This document shows positions 1 to 12,660 of a DNA stretch of 64,000 nucleotides, one piece after another. The stretch spans positions 414,214 through 478,213 of the forward strand of contig NMRB01000086.1 of NCBI GenBank assembly GCA_002633025.1, read 5' to 3'. The position numbers and the translations under genes were made by a program. The stretch is from Notospermus geniculatus (lineage: Eukaryota; Nemertea; Pilidiophora; Heteronemertea; Lineidae). How positions within the stretch are numbered: the stretch's first letter is position 1; each line of letters starts with the position of its first letter. The notes beneath the pieces are model-generated. The model searched no databases. It was not told the DNA's origin and was given only the letters and a program-made list of their open reading frames with translations.

Positions 1-2690
1 GTCTGTTAGAGTTTAAGAAAAAGTGCAGCTTTATTTCATGTACTATATTACATTTTGTGCTTTATATATTTTGCGATGAGGGTAACATATCAAAGAGAAG
101 CATTCCTGGTTGCTATGGGAACCAATGACGACCAATCATATAGGAGTCCACATTTCTTTTAGGGTCTGGTCGAGTTTTTTGCCACGATAGTGAAATTCTG
201 TACATATCAGTGGTACCATCAGAAATAAATATTTGAGAAGATGAAAAATGGTTTGTTGAAACATTCAGCATTCATTGTTACGGCATCTTGTGTGCTTTGA
301 AAAAAGTGTTTTATGTTATAAAAAATTATCTTAGGTTGTGAAAAAAGTTCCTAATTTATTCAGAGTTTTGTCATTTTCGCTTAGAAGGTTGTAAATAGGC
401 TATTTTTTGGATTTTGAATTTTCAAATTTTATTCTCTGTAGTGTATACAGGTTGATGCAAATGTATATAAGTTGTGCATAGAAAATTAGCTAATAAGTTT
501 ATTGGTTGCATTGGAAATAGATTGGTATAGGATTAGAATAATTAGAATGATTCATTAATTAATTATTGTATCATAATTTAACGAGTTACGTGTATTTGTA
601 TAATATGCCCGCATTGTAAGCCGATGCAGTTGCTTATCGCAAATTTGGCCATGTCCTGAAATTTATTTCCAAAGTTCTCTGGGAATTCATACTGAAAGAT
701 CTGAGTGTGTATGGGTGACCTTCTGGAAATTACCTGTGATTTATTTTTGCCTGTCGGTTTATTTGAACCTTATTTTTCAAACTCTAACAATCCCGTGATT
801 GGGCGGTTTTCCAAGAAAGGGTAGGCGATTAATCTCAGACTTATTACCTCATGAAGCCAAGATCAGGGATGCTGCACTAGTACTTATCTTTTATTTATAG
901 GAGTTGGCAGCATGATGATCATTTTACTCGGTATCAAAACCAGCAAAGCCGGAGATCTTAACCCTTTTACTGCCAAAGCAAATTCTGTAGAAAATGAAAA
1001 ATGAGCCAAAGTCGGCCACATGTATTCTTTGGAAAGCTCTTTGTGAGTACTTTGTAAAGAATAACTTTGTGGCAGTGTTCCTGTAAGATTTCACCATTTA
1101 TATGGTTACCAGTAGGTGTATCACATGTGAAATTGCTATTGTCAATGAGAGGGTTAAGTTTATTATTTGTCAGTATATCTGCTTTGTCTCACTAAAGAAG
1201 ATCACAGCAAAAAGGAATATGTTGATAAACATTGTAATGATTCAGATTTAAATGGGTTGACAGATGCCACGAATCTTAAAATATTCACGGGTCAAATTTT
1301 TGTACACGAGCAAAGAAACATATTCGTGTTGTGCACATTCTGTGTGAAGTGTAAGAAAGGTAGAACCATGTATTTGTCTCAAATTTGTCATGTGGCTTGA
1401 CAAGGCCCAGCCTATATGAAATCCATGTCAATGATATCATAACAACTAATTAGGCACACTTGTGTCCCCTATGTCACGTAGAATTCTCTGTGTCACAACT
1501 CGTGCCTTTACATTCCAATGTATTTCTTGTTGATTTCTGCATTCCATGTTGATTTCATCTCACTAGAATTTGGACAAATTGCAAACACGAAAAAACTTTA
1601 GTGCCCAGATGGGCAAGTGCCAAAACATGCTGAGTTGTAGATGGTTCGTTGAAGGTGTGCAGTCATCGATAAGGGACATTCAACTTTCAAGAGATTGTGG
1701 CACCCTACCACCTCCCTCATTAGGCCATAGGATACTTTGTACCCCATTTTGTGCCTGAAGATAATTAAAGGCACGTGGAAACAACCCTGTTATATCATTC
1801 CATCTATGCATAAAGTGTCCATCCTATTACAACAAAATGGTCATGTTTCTGAGACGCCCTCTTTGAGGATCTGCTGAAATTAGTGCATAGACACTGTGTA
1901 CGTTTAATGTCACATAATGGAAGTACCGGTAGTCTAGAATCTTAGACTTAGACGTGGTTGTAGAATACAAAGAGAGTGCAATATGTACACACCATGCAAT
2001 TTAAAAACCGAATTCTGTGTAATAACTATGCTGTAAGTACATGTTTGTAAATTTTTCATGAGTTTGTGTGGACGAGTGGTTCAATCCCTTGAGAATGTTA
2101 CATATTTCAGCTCCAAGCAGACAACCGTTTTCTTCAAACAGGCAAGTTTTGTGGATGGGGATGCTGGATTACAGAGTCAGAATTGCAGATCAACAGAAAT
2201 TGCCCAGCCAAACGGGTGTTTGGGTGTTATCTTGGAGGAGCTTTTGGAAATTAGACACTGAAATCAGTCCCCCTAACAGAAGGTACGAGTTCAAATTCCA
2301 CTTCGCTCCACCTGAGGGCAGCACCTCAAGGTATATAATCACGATGAAATATGGCATGTCATATGATATGATGTCGAAAGTTAACATTGGAGTTGCCATC
2401 AACAGAGTTTGACAGACATTGCTCCGTTGACATCAAGTTATCCTAAATAATCACATGATGTCATGATCCATGCTGTCAGGTGCTGCCCCAGGTGGAGTGG
2501 TACACTCACCTAACAAAATGCCAGGAGGTGCATATGTCAGTCTTTGAGATCATTGGACCGAGTCTTGGCAGCAGTAGCCAAAAACCCATGTTACTTGCTC
2601 GCCATGTTCTTGGCCTTCTGTGTTCTAACAGAAATTTTCGCAGGGATCCACTTGCCCTTGTAGATTTTGATTTCTTCGATGTTTTTCTGT
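1..2690. other. AT-rich noncoding stretch, no gene recognised
   Basis: No reading frame here resembles a known protein and the short open frames lack credible splice or start context. The first 700 bases are very AT-rich. I see no RNA gene. Any exon of a gene lying to the left cannot be identified from this sequence. Confidence 0.5.
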
Positions 2691-2693
2691 TTC

Positions 2694-2947
2694 TTAAAGG
2701 AGTTTGACGTCCAAGTTGTAAACAAACTGGTTTGTTTACAAACATGGTCGGCAAACTAGTTTTATTCCTTCGTGAAGGTGGCAGCACCAGTAGCGCGCCG
2801 TGATCGTTAGACTGGTGCCCGGTCCAATGCAACTCACTCACGATATTCACGTCAGTACATATCACTGACAATGGCAGCACAGCAGGTGTCGCGTGGATAG
2901 AGAACCAGTGAGTGAGTGTTTACAACTTGGACGTCCAGCTCCTTTAA
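2694..2947. mobile_element. Inverted-repeat element (MITE-like), about 254 bp
   Basis: The ends are inverted repeats of about 30 bp: the left end TTAAAGGAGTTTGACGTCC matches, inverted, the right end that finishes GGACGTCCAGCTCCTTTAA. The interior is unrelated to the arms and carries no transposase. The target duplication is unclear (TTA against TAA). Most likely a non-autonomous DNA transposon. Confidence 0.7.
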
Positions 2948-3532
2948 TGATTATTTGCGGGTTAGGAATCTGAATAATGCATTGGCATCCATGTTTTTTT
3001 GATGAAATTCAAGATGGTGTCCAAGATGGCTGCCAAATATGAAAATAACATCAATTCTAACACTAAATCATATTGCATATGGAGTAATTCTCAGGATGCC
3101 ACTCATCCAACCTTATCTTGACCTGTTCATATCAATGAATCTGGTGCCAACCTATTCCTGAGCTTGTATTTGAAGATCTGAAGGTAGTTTTACTGTTGTT
3201 TGTTTTTGTGCTTATAGGTGGCGCCCTTAGTTAGCGGTTACAAGGACTATTTTTGTACTTAACTCTCTGGGAATGCTGGTCGTAGTTCTCCAAGCATCAA
3301 CCACAATTAGCTATGTTGAACTTTCGATGAATGTCAAAACCGGAGAGCCTTATCTTACCAGTCTAGTTTTACAGAAGACTATCCGAGGTATTTTAGGACA
3401 GGTGCCATTTACTTCACCCACAAATAAGGCAGATGATGCTATCTGGGGATAAAAGGGTTCCTATAGAATGGTTCCCGGCCTTGGTTGGACTCAGTGCACT
3501 GTCAAATCAACAGCTTCAAGTACCTCACCATC

Positions 3533-3686
3533 TGAGAGTTTTTCGTGTACAAACTGGCTCTGAATGGGCTACTCAACCATAGGAAACTATGGGCAGTTGT
3601 TGTGTCACAGGTCTCGGTGGAAGTGGTAAGTAAACCGACAATGGTGCATTGCCCGTTGAGAGCCAACTTGCATGAGAAAACTCTCA
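3533..3686. repeat. Hairpin repeat, family F copy 1
   Basis: Arms starting TGAGAGTTTT and ending AAAACTCTCA, about 37 bp each, enclose about 80 bp. Related sequence containing the word AGTTGGCTCTC occurs near 4799, 21617 and 44808, so this is a dispersed family. No coding capacity. Confidence 0.65.
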
Positions 3687-4625
3687 CATGGCAGAGCACC
3701 TTTATGCTGAAATGTGCGTTAGATGACGGAATCAGAACTCCATTGATGAACTGAACAAGTCTGTGTATGAAAGGAAAGACAGGGGCTTCTCATTTCTTCA
3801 GCTCTTTGACAGGAACTGCTGTCTCTTTTTTGTATTATACATGTAATGATAGGAGAGGGACTTTTGGCAACACCTTTGATTGCCCTGTGTATTCCTCAGA
3901 ATGTATCATAGTTATGGAGCACTACGACCAGTCATTCCCGAGAATCACTTTGTTGTGCCTGGTTCCAGTATGGATAATTTTGCATACTGTTTTACACATA
4001 TCATCATTGAATTATATTTCTAGACATCATTGAAATTTTATTGGACTGTATAATTCACTATGGAATAAAGGTCAGGTGGCTGAATTAACTATTCTTCTCT
4101 TCTTTGTAATGTCCCATGGACATGGGAATTCTGTTGTTCAGGGACACTTTTCCTCCACCCTGTAGATTTAAATTTGTATGGATTTTTGTTCAGGTATGCC
4201 ATATTCTGCCAAGACTGACATAAAGATGACCAAGACAGATTTTCCAACTTGACAGGAGGTATCGATGCCAGTTTTTTCGCATGATCAGTTCTGTTTCACA
4301 GCATGTAAATTACTTCTTTAATTTAACCGACTCTGTCACAACCAGTTGTGTTTGTTTCTTTGGCTATAATGGCATGTCTGCAAATGTTCCGCACAAGAAA
4401 GACCACAAAAGCCTGAAATAACTGTTGGCAGTCTTCAGTTGCTCTCTTTTACCATTACACCACCAGTTCTTTGGCACGTCTGCAAATGTTCCACAATTGA
4501 AGCACCCAAAGCTTGGGAGTTGTTACACAACCAGTTCTTAGAACATGTCAATTTCTTTGATCTGAGTTGTGTAATGTGGGATTGTTCAACACAGTGAAAC
4601 ACTGAAAATGACATGTATGACTCTA

Positions 4626-4773
4626 AGGACCGTATGCACTACCGAAGATCATCTTGAACTTAGGTTGAGCCACAGCTTTTCAGTTGTTCAGGTTTGCCAG
4701 GGCATAGTGTGACAATGGAAAAGTTGTGGCTCAACCTCAGTTCAAGATAATCTTCGTTCTTGCATATGGCCCT
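4626..4773. mobile_element. Short inverted-repeat element (MITE-like)
   Basis: Left arm begins GGACCGTATGCA; the right arm ends TGCATATGGCCC. The arms are about 60 bp and match well, including the shared block GGTTGAGCCACA in the left arm and its complement in the right. Flanks TAA and TGA do not give a clear target duplication. Confidence 0.65.
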
Positions 4774-4798
4774 GAAGGTCATGAGCTGCCTCTCCATG

Positions 4799-4935
4799 TG
4801 GAAGTTTTCATGCTGTAGTTGGCTTTCCATGGTCAATTCAACCAGAGGTAACTATGGGCTGTAATTTACATGTAAGTTGTAACGAAACCAATGGTGAATT
4901 GCCCATTGAGAGCCAGCTTGCATGAGGTCACTCAG
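4799..4935. repeat. Hairpin repeat, family F copy 2 (degenerate)
   Basis: Diverged relative of the element at 3533, with arms GAAGTTTTCATGC and GCATGAGGTCAC-like. It still carries GCCCATTGAGAGCCAGCTTG in the right arm. Confidence 0.5.
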
Positions 4936-5359
4936 TGGAGTGCCTTTATCAAGGCCAGTGTGGAAAGTGGAAGAGCCTAGCAGTGTTTGCATTCAGGAAG
5001 CAAAGATTGATAGGCTGACAGCTTACACAAGGAATGGAGGAACCAATAGGCCGATAGCTGAACAAGGAATGAAGGAACTCTACAAGGAGGCCAGCCCAGA
5101 TAAGGTAGGATTTTAATTTTAATGTAGTTCAGTTAAATGGCTTCAACTTGAAGCTGGTAGCAACACAAACAGAAATATTGATGAGCCATGTCTGTGAGCA
5201 AAAACCTGCAAGTGCTGCCCCATCTCGATGACTTTAAACCCATGACACACTACTTGAACAGGAAACATGATATAGGCCCTGTGAATGCTGCACTGGTGAT
5301 GATCCAATACCAATTCCTCAGAAGAATTGTGTGTCTTCAATTACTGTAAGTAGTTACTG

Positions 5360-6040
5360 AACAGAGAAACAAAGGCGACAGTTCCTAAAGTGTTCTTTTA
5401 TTTTAAAGTCATTAAGACAGAAAAAACTATCACATTAAAGAGAATGCCCTGCCCGTGTCAAAACAGGGCAGAGCTGGACAGATCATTAAACAGACTTGTT
5501 ATCCAGTACAGGTGCTTTCTTGACAACTTTGAAAACCTTTACAATGAGTAGGCCCCAACAAAACTTTCAAAATCATCCATTATAAACCAGTTATCATCCT
5601 GAGGTAATCGGTGGTTCTCAGAACTTGCTCTCAACGTCATTGCACACAAGCCTTGGTGTGGGCTGACCAGAAGGAGCACAAAGGACCACGGTTACCACAG
5701 GATGTTCAGTCGTAGAATGGCTCTGGTGCAAGAGAAAGGTCATCTTGCTCCTCGTGCTACTGGCGCCATCATCTGTCAGATCAGAAAATGTAAGAAACAG
5801 TTGAGTCAGAGTGCACGGACATTAAAATATTTTAAAAGAACATGTCATGGAAAGATGAAGATGCAGAAATCAACCCATCTGGATTAAAAATACAACATTA
5901 TTCATGTAGTTAACTGTTAGAAACTAAATGCACTATCTACGATGGCACCAATAGTTTACCTGCACCTGAACTATTACTGAAGACCCGAGTAGGAACAACC
6001 AATACTTTATGATAGAAGACGTCAATGTTTTGACAATATC
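5360..6040. repeat. Duplicated block 1, left copy
   Basis: About 680 bp repeated in direct orientation at 6042-6719, with scattered substitutions and small indels. The left copy stops at the single N at 6041, exactly where the right copy begins again. No coding content. Probably two haplotypes of one locus left unmerged by the assembler; a true tandem duplication is less likely. Confidence 0.85.
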
Positions 6041-6041
6041 N

Positions 6042-6719
6042 AACAGAGAAACAAAGGCGAGTTTCTAAAGTGTTATTTTATTTTTAAAGTCATTGAGACA
6101 GAAAACTATCACATTAAAGAGAATGCCCTGCCCGTGTCAAAACAGGGCAGAGCTGGACAGATCATTAAACAAACTTGTTATCCAGTACAGGTGCTCTCTT
6201 GACAACTTTGAAAGCCTTAACAATGAGTAGGCCCCAACAAAACTTTCAAAATCATCCATTATAAACCAGTTATCATCCTGAGGTAATCCGTGGTTCTCAG
6301 CACTCGCTCTCAACGTCATTGCACACAAACCTCAGTGTGGGCTGACTGTAAGGAGCACAAAGGACCACGATTACCACAGGATGTTCAGTTGTAGAATGGC
6401 TCTGGTGCAAGAGAGAGGTCATCTTGCTCCTCGTGCTACTGGCACCATCATCTGTCAGATCAGAAAATGTGAGAAAAAGTTGAGTCAGAGTGCACGGACA
6501 TTGAAATATTTTAAAAGAACATGTCATGGAGAGATAAAGATGCAGAAATCAACCCATCTGGATTAAAAATACCAGATTATTCATGTAGTTAACTGTTAGA
6601 AACTAAATGCACTATCTACGATGGCACCAATAGTTTACCTGCACCTGAACTATTACTGAAGACCCGAGTAGGAACAACCAATACTTTATGATAGAAGACG
6701 TCAATGTTTTGACAATATC
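6042..6719. repeat. Duplicated block 1, right copy
   Basis: Near-identical to 5360-6040. Sequence continues past the repeated part into unique DNA (CACATTCCCCTGTAAG), as expected if this contig carries the downstream flank. Confidence 0.85.
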
Positions 6720-7027
6720 ACATTCCCCTGTAAGTCATGCTTGGCCTCCCAGAAAGTCCCACCTCATAGCTGAGGGTATAACGTTCTCACAGGCCCCTTG
6801 CGGAAATCAGCACAGGGTTGTGAATAAGGTCGATTCCAATTTTAATTGCAATTTTAATTTTAATTGTTAAAACAACTGAGAATCACTTTGACATGGAATG
6901 TTAGCACACACACGTTAGACAGTCATTTTAGCACACAGCTATGTCGTAATTATGTTAGACCTTGTTAAGAGTTTCATACCTCATGGGCTGAACCCGCTGA
7001 GACGGTTCCCCGTGCTTACTGCATGGA

Positions 7028-7734
7028 TTCCACAGTCCATGGGCCGGACCTTCTATGTCAATGTTGACATGTTTTATGTGAGCAACAATGAACATGACGC
7101 TTGTGAAAGTTATTGCACGGTTGGCTCGGAAAACTGCCTTTGTGGGAACTGCTTTAGGGTTGAGACATGTTTGACAAAATATACACTCAGACCCCAGATC
7201 CTCTGAAAATGCTGCCACTATATACAAAACAAAATGACAATGTACATTGAAATTACCCTGGATATAAACTGAATGGCACCGTTTGAAAACAACCTGATAC
7301 GAGTATGCACACCAGGTGGCACCAGTTGTACAACGTCACGCCAATATTCAGGATATCACTAACAATAACTGACCACCATTGATGAGATACTGCATACGAA
7401 AATGGGCCTAGTTTGTGACCTTCGTATACTGATTAACATATTTCAGAATGTTTTTAGTCAGTTTATATCATTACTGGTACCAACCCAGTCCTATTCTCAA
7501 GTTCAGAACATCTCCGGAGTTTGTTTTGAAACGACTTTCATACAAGTCATATTTCAACCACAAAATTTGCACTATATTTAGATTCTACACGAGAACTGTA
7601 CATCTATTGGCACCATGTACCCAGTCTTACACCACAACACGCCTTTAAGTCAATGAAAATCAAAGTGAAATGTGCGTCTGCCATGCAGTCTGATAAAATC
7701 TTAATGATTCTGATAATCTCATTTTATTAGAATA
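7028..7734. repeat. Duplicated block 2, left copy
   Basis: About 700 bp repeated at 7973-8680 with few differences. The left copy is interrupted at a TA (7733-7734) by a Tc1-like terminus that the right copy lacks. Confidence 0.85.
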
Positions 7735-7971
7735 CAGTATCACCAAAAATTATTTGGACACTTCGAAAAAAGTGAATAACTCCAAAGAAAAGAGGAATAA
7801 CGAGGCAATCTTTGGGGAAGATTTACCCCTTCCATCACCTCACAATGTGTAAAGATAAATTTCTGATTCCTAATCACTATTATGTAATATGGTGCAATAA
7901 TAGCACTTTTGTCGCCCAAAAATTATTTGGACACTTCCAATGACGAATATTTATCGGTCAGATTACATGTC
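7735..7971 (+). mobile_element. Tc1/mariner-type left end, truncated by an N
   Basis: Begins CAGTATCACC directly after a TA dinucleotide, and the matching empty TA is at 8679-8680. The word CCAAAAATTATTTGGACACT occurs at 7743 and again, same orientation, at 7916, 173 bp apart. Two direct sites within one terminal repeat is the IR/DR layout of Tc1-like elements whose transposase binds both. The rest of the element, including any transposase, is lost at the N at 7972. Confidence 0.8.
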
Positions 7972-7972
7972 N

Positions 7973-8680
7973 TTCCACAGTCCATGGGCCGGACCTTCTA
8001 TGTCAATGTTGACATGTTTTATGTGAGCAACAATGAACATGACGCTTGTGAAAGTTATTGCACGGTTGGCTCGGAAAACTGCCTTTGTGGGAACTGCCTT
8101 AAGGGTTGAGACATGTTTGACAAAATATACACTCAGACCCCAGATCCTGTGAAAATGCTGCCACTATATACAAAACAAAATGACAATGTACATTGAAATT
8201 ACCCTGGATATAAACTGAACGGCACCGTTTGAAAACAACCTGATACAAGTATGCACACCAGGTGGCACCAGTTGTACAACGTCACGCCAATATTCAGGAT
8301 ATCACTAAGAATAACTGACCACCATTGATGAGATACTGCATACGAAAATGGGCCTAGTTTGTGACCTTCGTATACTGATTAACATATTTCAGAATGTTTT
8401 TAGTCAGTTTATATCATTACTGGTACCAACCCAGTCCTATTCTCAAATTCAGAACATCTCCGGAGTTTGTTTTGAAACGACTTTCATACAAGTCATATTT
8501 GAACCACAAAATTTGCACTGTATTTAGATTCTACACGAGAAATGTACATCTATTGGCACCATGTACCCAGTCTTACACCACAACACGCCTTTAAGTCAAT
8601 GAAAATCAAAGTGAAATGTGCGTCTGCCATGCAGTCTGATAAAATCTTAATAATTCTGATAATCTCAGTTTATTAGAATA
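7973..8680. repeat. Duplicated block 2, right copy (empty insertion site)
   Basis: Near-identical to 7028-7734, starting right after the N at 7972. At its end TTAGAATA runs straight into unique sequence, giving the pre-insertion TA for the Tc1-like end in the left copy. Confidence 0.85.
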
Positions 8681-8956
8681 GGTATGAAAGAGTCGTCAAA
8701 TTCCCTTGCTTCATGTGCGTTAAATCATGGAGTGAATATTCTTAGACTGAAAAACGTCCAGTTTTTTGCCTCCAGGAAGTGGATTTAATTCAGAATACTG
8801 TTGATTTTCATTGTTTTTCCATTAAGATTGGACAGAGATCCCAGGCCAGCCCTACTTACTCCATACATAACAGTAAAATGCTTTGTTTGAGAGGATGAGC
8901 GTTCCATACTCTCTATTATGGAGGAGGCCAGAGCCTAAAATTATCCAATGAGGTCT

Positions 8957-11775
8957 TCACAACTTGGGCAGTGTATTTTTCCCGTCCTCTGGGTTCCATA
9001 AGTTACGCTGGCTGTGATGCGATCTCTGTAATTCGGTCCTGAAGTATTCGATTGTCTTCTTGAGACCATACATCATTGGCACCTGCAAGTAGATCACTTG
9101 ATCGGTTCAGACCAGTTGAGAGAGTAAATGGTGATTCTGCTGGGAATCGAACCCGAATCCTCACAGTCACGAGTCTGACGCTCTACCACTGTATCACCAT
9201 GCTCTCCAATGAAGAGATGAATTTCGGCGGTACCCCTGTTAGTGTATAAGAGCAACATCACTCCGCATGGAATGTGTTGAAATGAGAGGTACCGGGTATA
9301 GTGTTTCTTTTGTCAATTATGGCATTTTCTACTATGAAAACTACCAGGCCTTGGCTCTACGGTGTTAACGACAAACCTTACCTTTGGCTCCCACTTTAAG
9401 TATGCTTTAGCTACAGATATATCAGGTCGTCTCTTTCTAGGATCATCCTCCATTGCAGGTTTATTTACAATGGGGTTACTGTTACCTAAGAAAAAAAGAA
9501 CATGACTAAATTAACATCACAATGGCTTTAGAGGAAACTTGGCGTCTGCACATCTGAAGTTGTGGATTCAAGTCCTGGTTGTGCAGCATGTTCAACATAC
9601 ACGAAACCTAATGACTGTCAATGACTTTATTTGAGATATGCCTAGAACCCTAATGATCCTTATGTTGATAAAACTGACCCACTAATTTCCTGATGATCGT
9701 AGCAAACTCCTGTACGCTGTGTTCATCAGGGTTGCCAAGGTTACAAGGCTTGGTGTAGTTGCTGTTCATCAGTGCGATTAACCCACTAACGAGGTCGCTG
9801 ACGTACTGGAATGAGCGTGTTTGACTGCCGTCGCCGTACACCTGGCAAATAAAAGAACAGGTGAATTATAGCAGTTGTCGCTGGATTCAAATCCAGGAAC
9901 TCTCGATCTCTAGATGTTCCAATAGCCAATGCTGTTTGAAAAGTTTTTTAATACAGTTGCAATGTAAGGAAAGAAACATAGAAATAACATAGAATGTACC
10001 GTTATAGGTTGATTTTGTAATGACTGGAGGATAAAATTGCTGACAACACGGCCATCATTCATGTGCATCCTTGGACCAAACGTGTTGAAGATTCTTGCAA
10101 CGCGGACAGAGACGCCCTCTTGTTTTTTATAAGCATAACACATTGTCTCTGCTACCCGTTTAGCCTCGTCGTAACATGCCCGTGGACCGATGGGATTGAC
10201 GTGACCCCAGTATTCTTCTTTCTGTGGATGTTCCTCAGGATCTGAAAGAATACAAAAACAACGCTGCTTCCTTTCTTTCTTCAGGAAATCACCATCCCAC
10301 CTCATGAAGAAAGAATATGACAGGAATCAAAACCGACAACCTTAGAGGTAAGATGGACCACATTTACGTTGTGCTATCTGACATCCACTCATTCACGTCA
10401 CTAACACTGCTTCTGTTCTACAATACAAGTGAAATTAACTGTGACTGTTAACTTAAATTGAAAAATTTAAAGTCTAGCGTGCTTACCTCCATAAACTTCT
10501 GACGTGGAAGCCAGTAGCATCCTAGCATGTGTCCGTTTTGCCAGCCCTAACATGTTAATGGTACCTATTGTGTTTGTCTTGATGGTTTTGATGGGGTTAT
10601 ACATGTAATTAGGAGGTGATGCTGGTGAGGCCAGGTGATAAATCTGATCAACTGAAATGAAAAATTGATTGTCAGAGAACGTTTAGATTTTGATACGATA
10701 TGACAAGAGTTTTCCCAATCATGGTAAGTATGACAAGAATTTTCCCAATCATGGTAAGAATGATTTTGAAAATAGATTTGCTTACCTTCGATATAAAGAG
10801 GGTTAACAATGTCATGGTGAAGCAACTCAAAGTTTTCATGCCCGATCCAATGTTCTACATTTCTTTTCCTGCCAGTGAAGAAATTATCAGCCACAGTGAC
10901 CTCATGACCTTCCAACATCAGACGGTCAACCAGATGAGAGCCAACGAAACCAGCACCTCCTGTGATCTGAAACAAAGGACAGATTGTGAGTGACAGTCAA
11001 TTATCAATCTTCAATTGTTTCCAATTTGCATCAACAGACATGAGAGATAGAGATGGAATCAAAGTCCACGGCTTGAAAGCTGAGAGCCTTTTCCCTTGTT
11101 GGAATTAGTAATAAAGTAAGACTCACCAAAATCCTTTTCCTATCTTTGTAATTAAGAAATTTAACATCAGCAAATGTCTTTTTCCTGAAAAGGATGAAAA
11201 TCAGTTGAAATCAACAATAGTTGAATAGATGATGAAGACTGACACATATTGAAATTGCAATTGCAATATGAACATAGGAAATTACCCTTTTTCTAATCTT
11301 TGTATCCTCTCGTTTAATTTTTCAATTTCTGTCATTAACTGATCATGTGGATTTGGCATTCTTCTCTTCTCAAAATGAAGATTATTACTTGAATAGGTCA
11401 GTGTGGGAAGAGCAAAATACGCTGAAAAAAGACAAGAATTTTAAAAACATTTGTTGGCAAAGCCCCTAACAGACTCAACAAAACTCATTGTGTCTGCCAC
11501 CCCATCAAATCAGTGATTTCAATATTGTAATTCACATGTCGGGGTGGGTGGGTGGGCGGTGCTGGTGTGACTGTGGTGGGGGCGGCCTGCCTGCCTATAG
11601 CCTCTGTCATGTCTGTGCTGGACCAATGCATACCCTAGATATCCAGATCTTCTGGAAATACTCCTATAAAGGAAGCACTTCACTTACCAAATACTTGCAA
11701 ACACAAAGCAGCCAAGCCAGTCCCTATCAAAATTCTCATCCTTCTTGTCAAAAACACCTTCCAGCAGAAAACCAT
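8957..11775 (-). CDS. UXS1: UDP-glucuronic acid decarboxylase 1 (UDP-xylose synthase)
   Basis: Converts UDP-glucuronate to UDP-xylose for proteoglycan linker and other glycans; the family is a type II Golgi/ER membrane enzyme. Nine coding exons, minus strand in coding order: 11688-11775, 11286-11421, 11127-11184, 10786-10966, 10487-10651, 10000-10241, 9679-9841, 9382-9485, 8957-9082. They total 1263 nt, 420 residues plus stop, the human length, and every phase closes. A membrane segment (residues ~13-35, [16 protein letters not shown]) is followed by a coiled stem, the NAD motif [10 protein letters not shown] (~96-105), TSEVYGD, and the catalytic pair Tyr233/Lys237 in ACYDEAKR. The start was chosen because this Met precedes the membrane anchor. 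The first downstream donor, G|GTCAGT at 9678, is weak. It lies head-to-head with FBXL18. The last 25 residues diverge from vertebrates. Confidence 0.95.
9128..9207 (-). repeat. tRNA-derived SINE head in the last UXS1 intron
   Basis: On the minus strand there is a B-box-like GGTTCGATTCC (9143-9153) and, upstream of it, an A-box-like TGATACAGTGGTAGAGCG. The spacing is that of a tRNA, but acceptor pairing is poor and the D-arm is mutated, so this is a SINE or tRNA relic. The outer ends ATGGTGAT and ATCACCAT are mutually inverted. Confidence 0.6.
11541..11557 (+). other. G-quadruplex-forming motif in UXS1 intron 1
   Basis: GGGGTGGGTGGGTGGGCGG contains four G-runs separated by single T loops, the most stable parallel quadruplex class known. 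It lies on the strand opposite to the UXS1 transcript, about 130 bp downstream of the UXS1 first coding exon in transcript direction. Confidence 0.6.
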
Positions 11776-12140
11776 ATCAATTTTCAACAGATTTCAAAAA
11801 ATCGGCTGCATGCTTCGCACAGTTTATGCGATAATCGTCTTATCAGACCCACAGGAATTATGCTGAAGAAAACTTGGGACGAGATATCCAGCAAAAATAG
11901 TTTTATTCCGCAATATTTATCAGGAAAATTGAGAAAATTTTTGCCAGCTTATGGGCGCGGCCATGACACTTTCGTGGTCTGTCAAAGTAGGGACCAGGTC
12001 GGAACGTTACTTATGGTTCGTAATGTAAAAATGATACGAAAGTACATAAAAAAGTAAGAAAAGTTAATAGGCCTTATCGCACCTAGCACATGGCTAATCA
12101 GCATAAAATCAGCGAAGCGGAACGGGCCCAACCATCAGCG
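11776..12140. promoter_or_regulatory. Putative shared promoter between UXS1 and FBXL18
   Basis: The two genes diverge and the distance from the UXS1 start codon to the first readable FBXL18 codon is 951 bp, so regulatory DNA for both probably lies here. I see no TATA box and no defined factor sites that I would defend. The call is from gene arrangement only. Confidence 0.35.
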
Positions 12141-12660
12141 CCCCCGCAGTACATTCACAATGCATCGCCCTGTGTATGGCCTGCATTTTTTGTAAACAAT
12201 GGCCAATAAAAGCAACTTCTAAAAGCCGGATGTGCCAAAACTAAACTAGCTACGTGGGAGGCGTTATGAAGTGATTCAAATCGGTCAAATATTGACTACC
12301 GATCGTTCTCGCGATCCCAAAAAATCGATGGTTAATTCCAAAAGATTACATTCCAAGAGCACATGTCATGATGTTATCATCATGGTGGCCCTCACGTGTC
12401 AGTTATTGACCAATCAGCGTGGGGTTGCACGATAATATGATAATTTTTTGGCGTTGTTTACATGGACTAATCATCGATTTTTGGCGATCGCGAAGACGAT
12501 CAGTGGTCAATAATTGATCCACTTGAATCACTTTATACCGCCGCTCACATAGCTAGTTAGTTTAGGCACATCAGGCTTTTGGAAGTGACTTTTATTGGCC
12601 AATGTTGACAAAAAATGCACGCCATGCATAGGGCGATGCATTGTGAATGTACTGCGGGGG
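12141..12660. mobile_element. Foldback element with arms of about 195 bp
   Basis: Left arm (about 12141-12338) matches the complement of 12465-12660 over its length, at roughly 80 percent by eye, with a loop of about 125 bp. Shared blocks include TGGCCAATAAAAG, GATGTGCC, and CGATTTTTGG. The right arm runs into the gap, so its outer end is unseen. It sits in the interval where the FBXL18 first exon should be. Confidence 0.75.

Noticed and set aside
11488-12057. A 189-codon plus-strand frame
   Set aside because: It runs antisense across the UXS1 first exon and promoter, includes the G-rich tract, and has no family resemblance.
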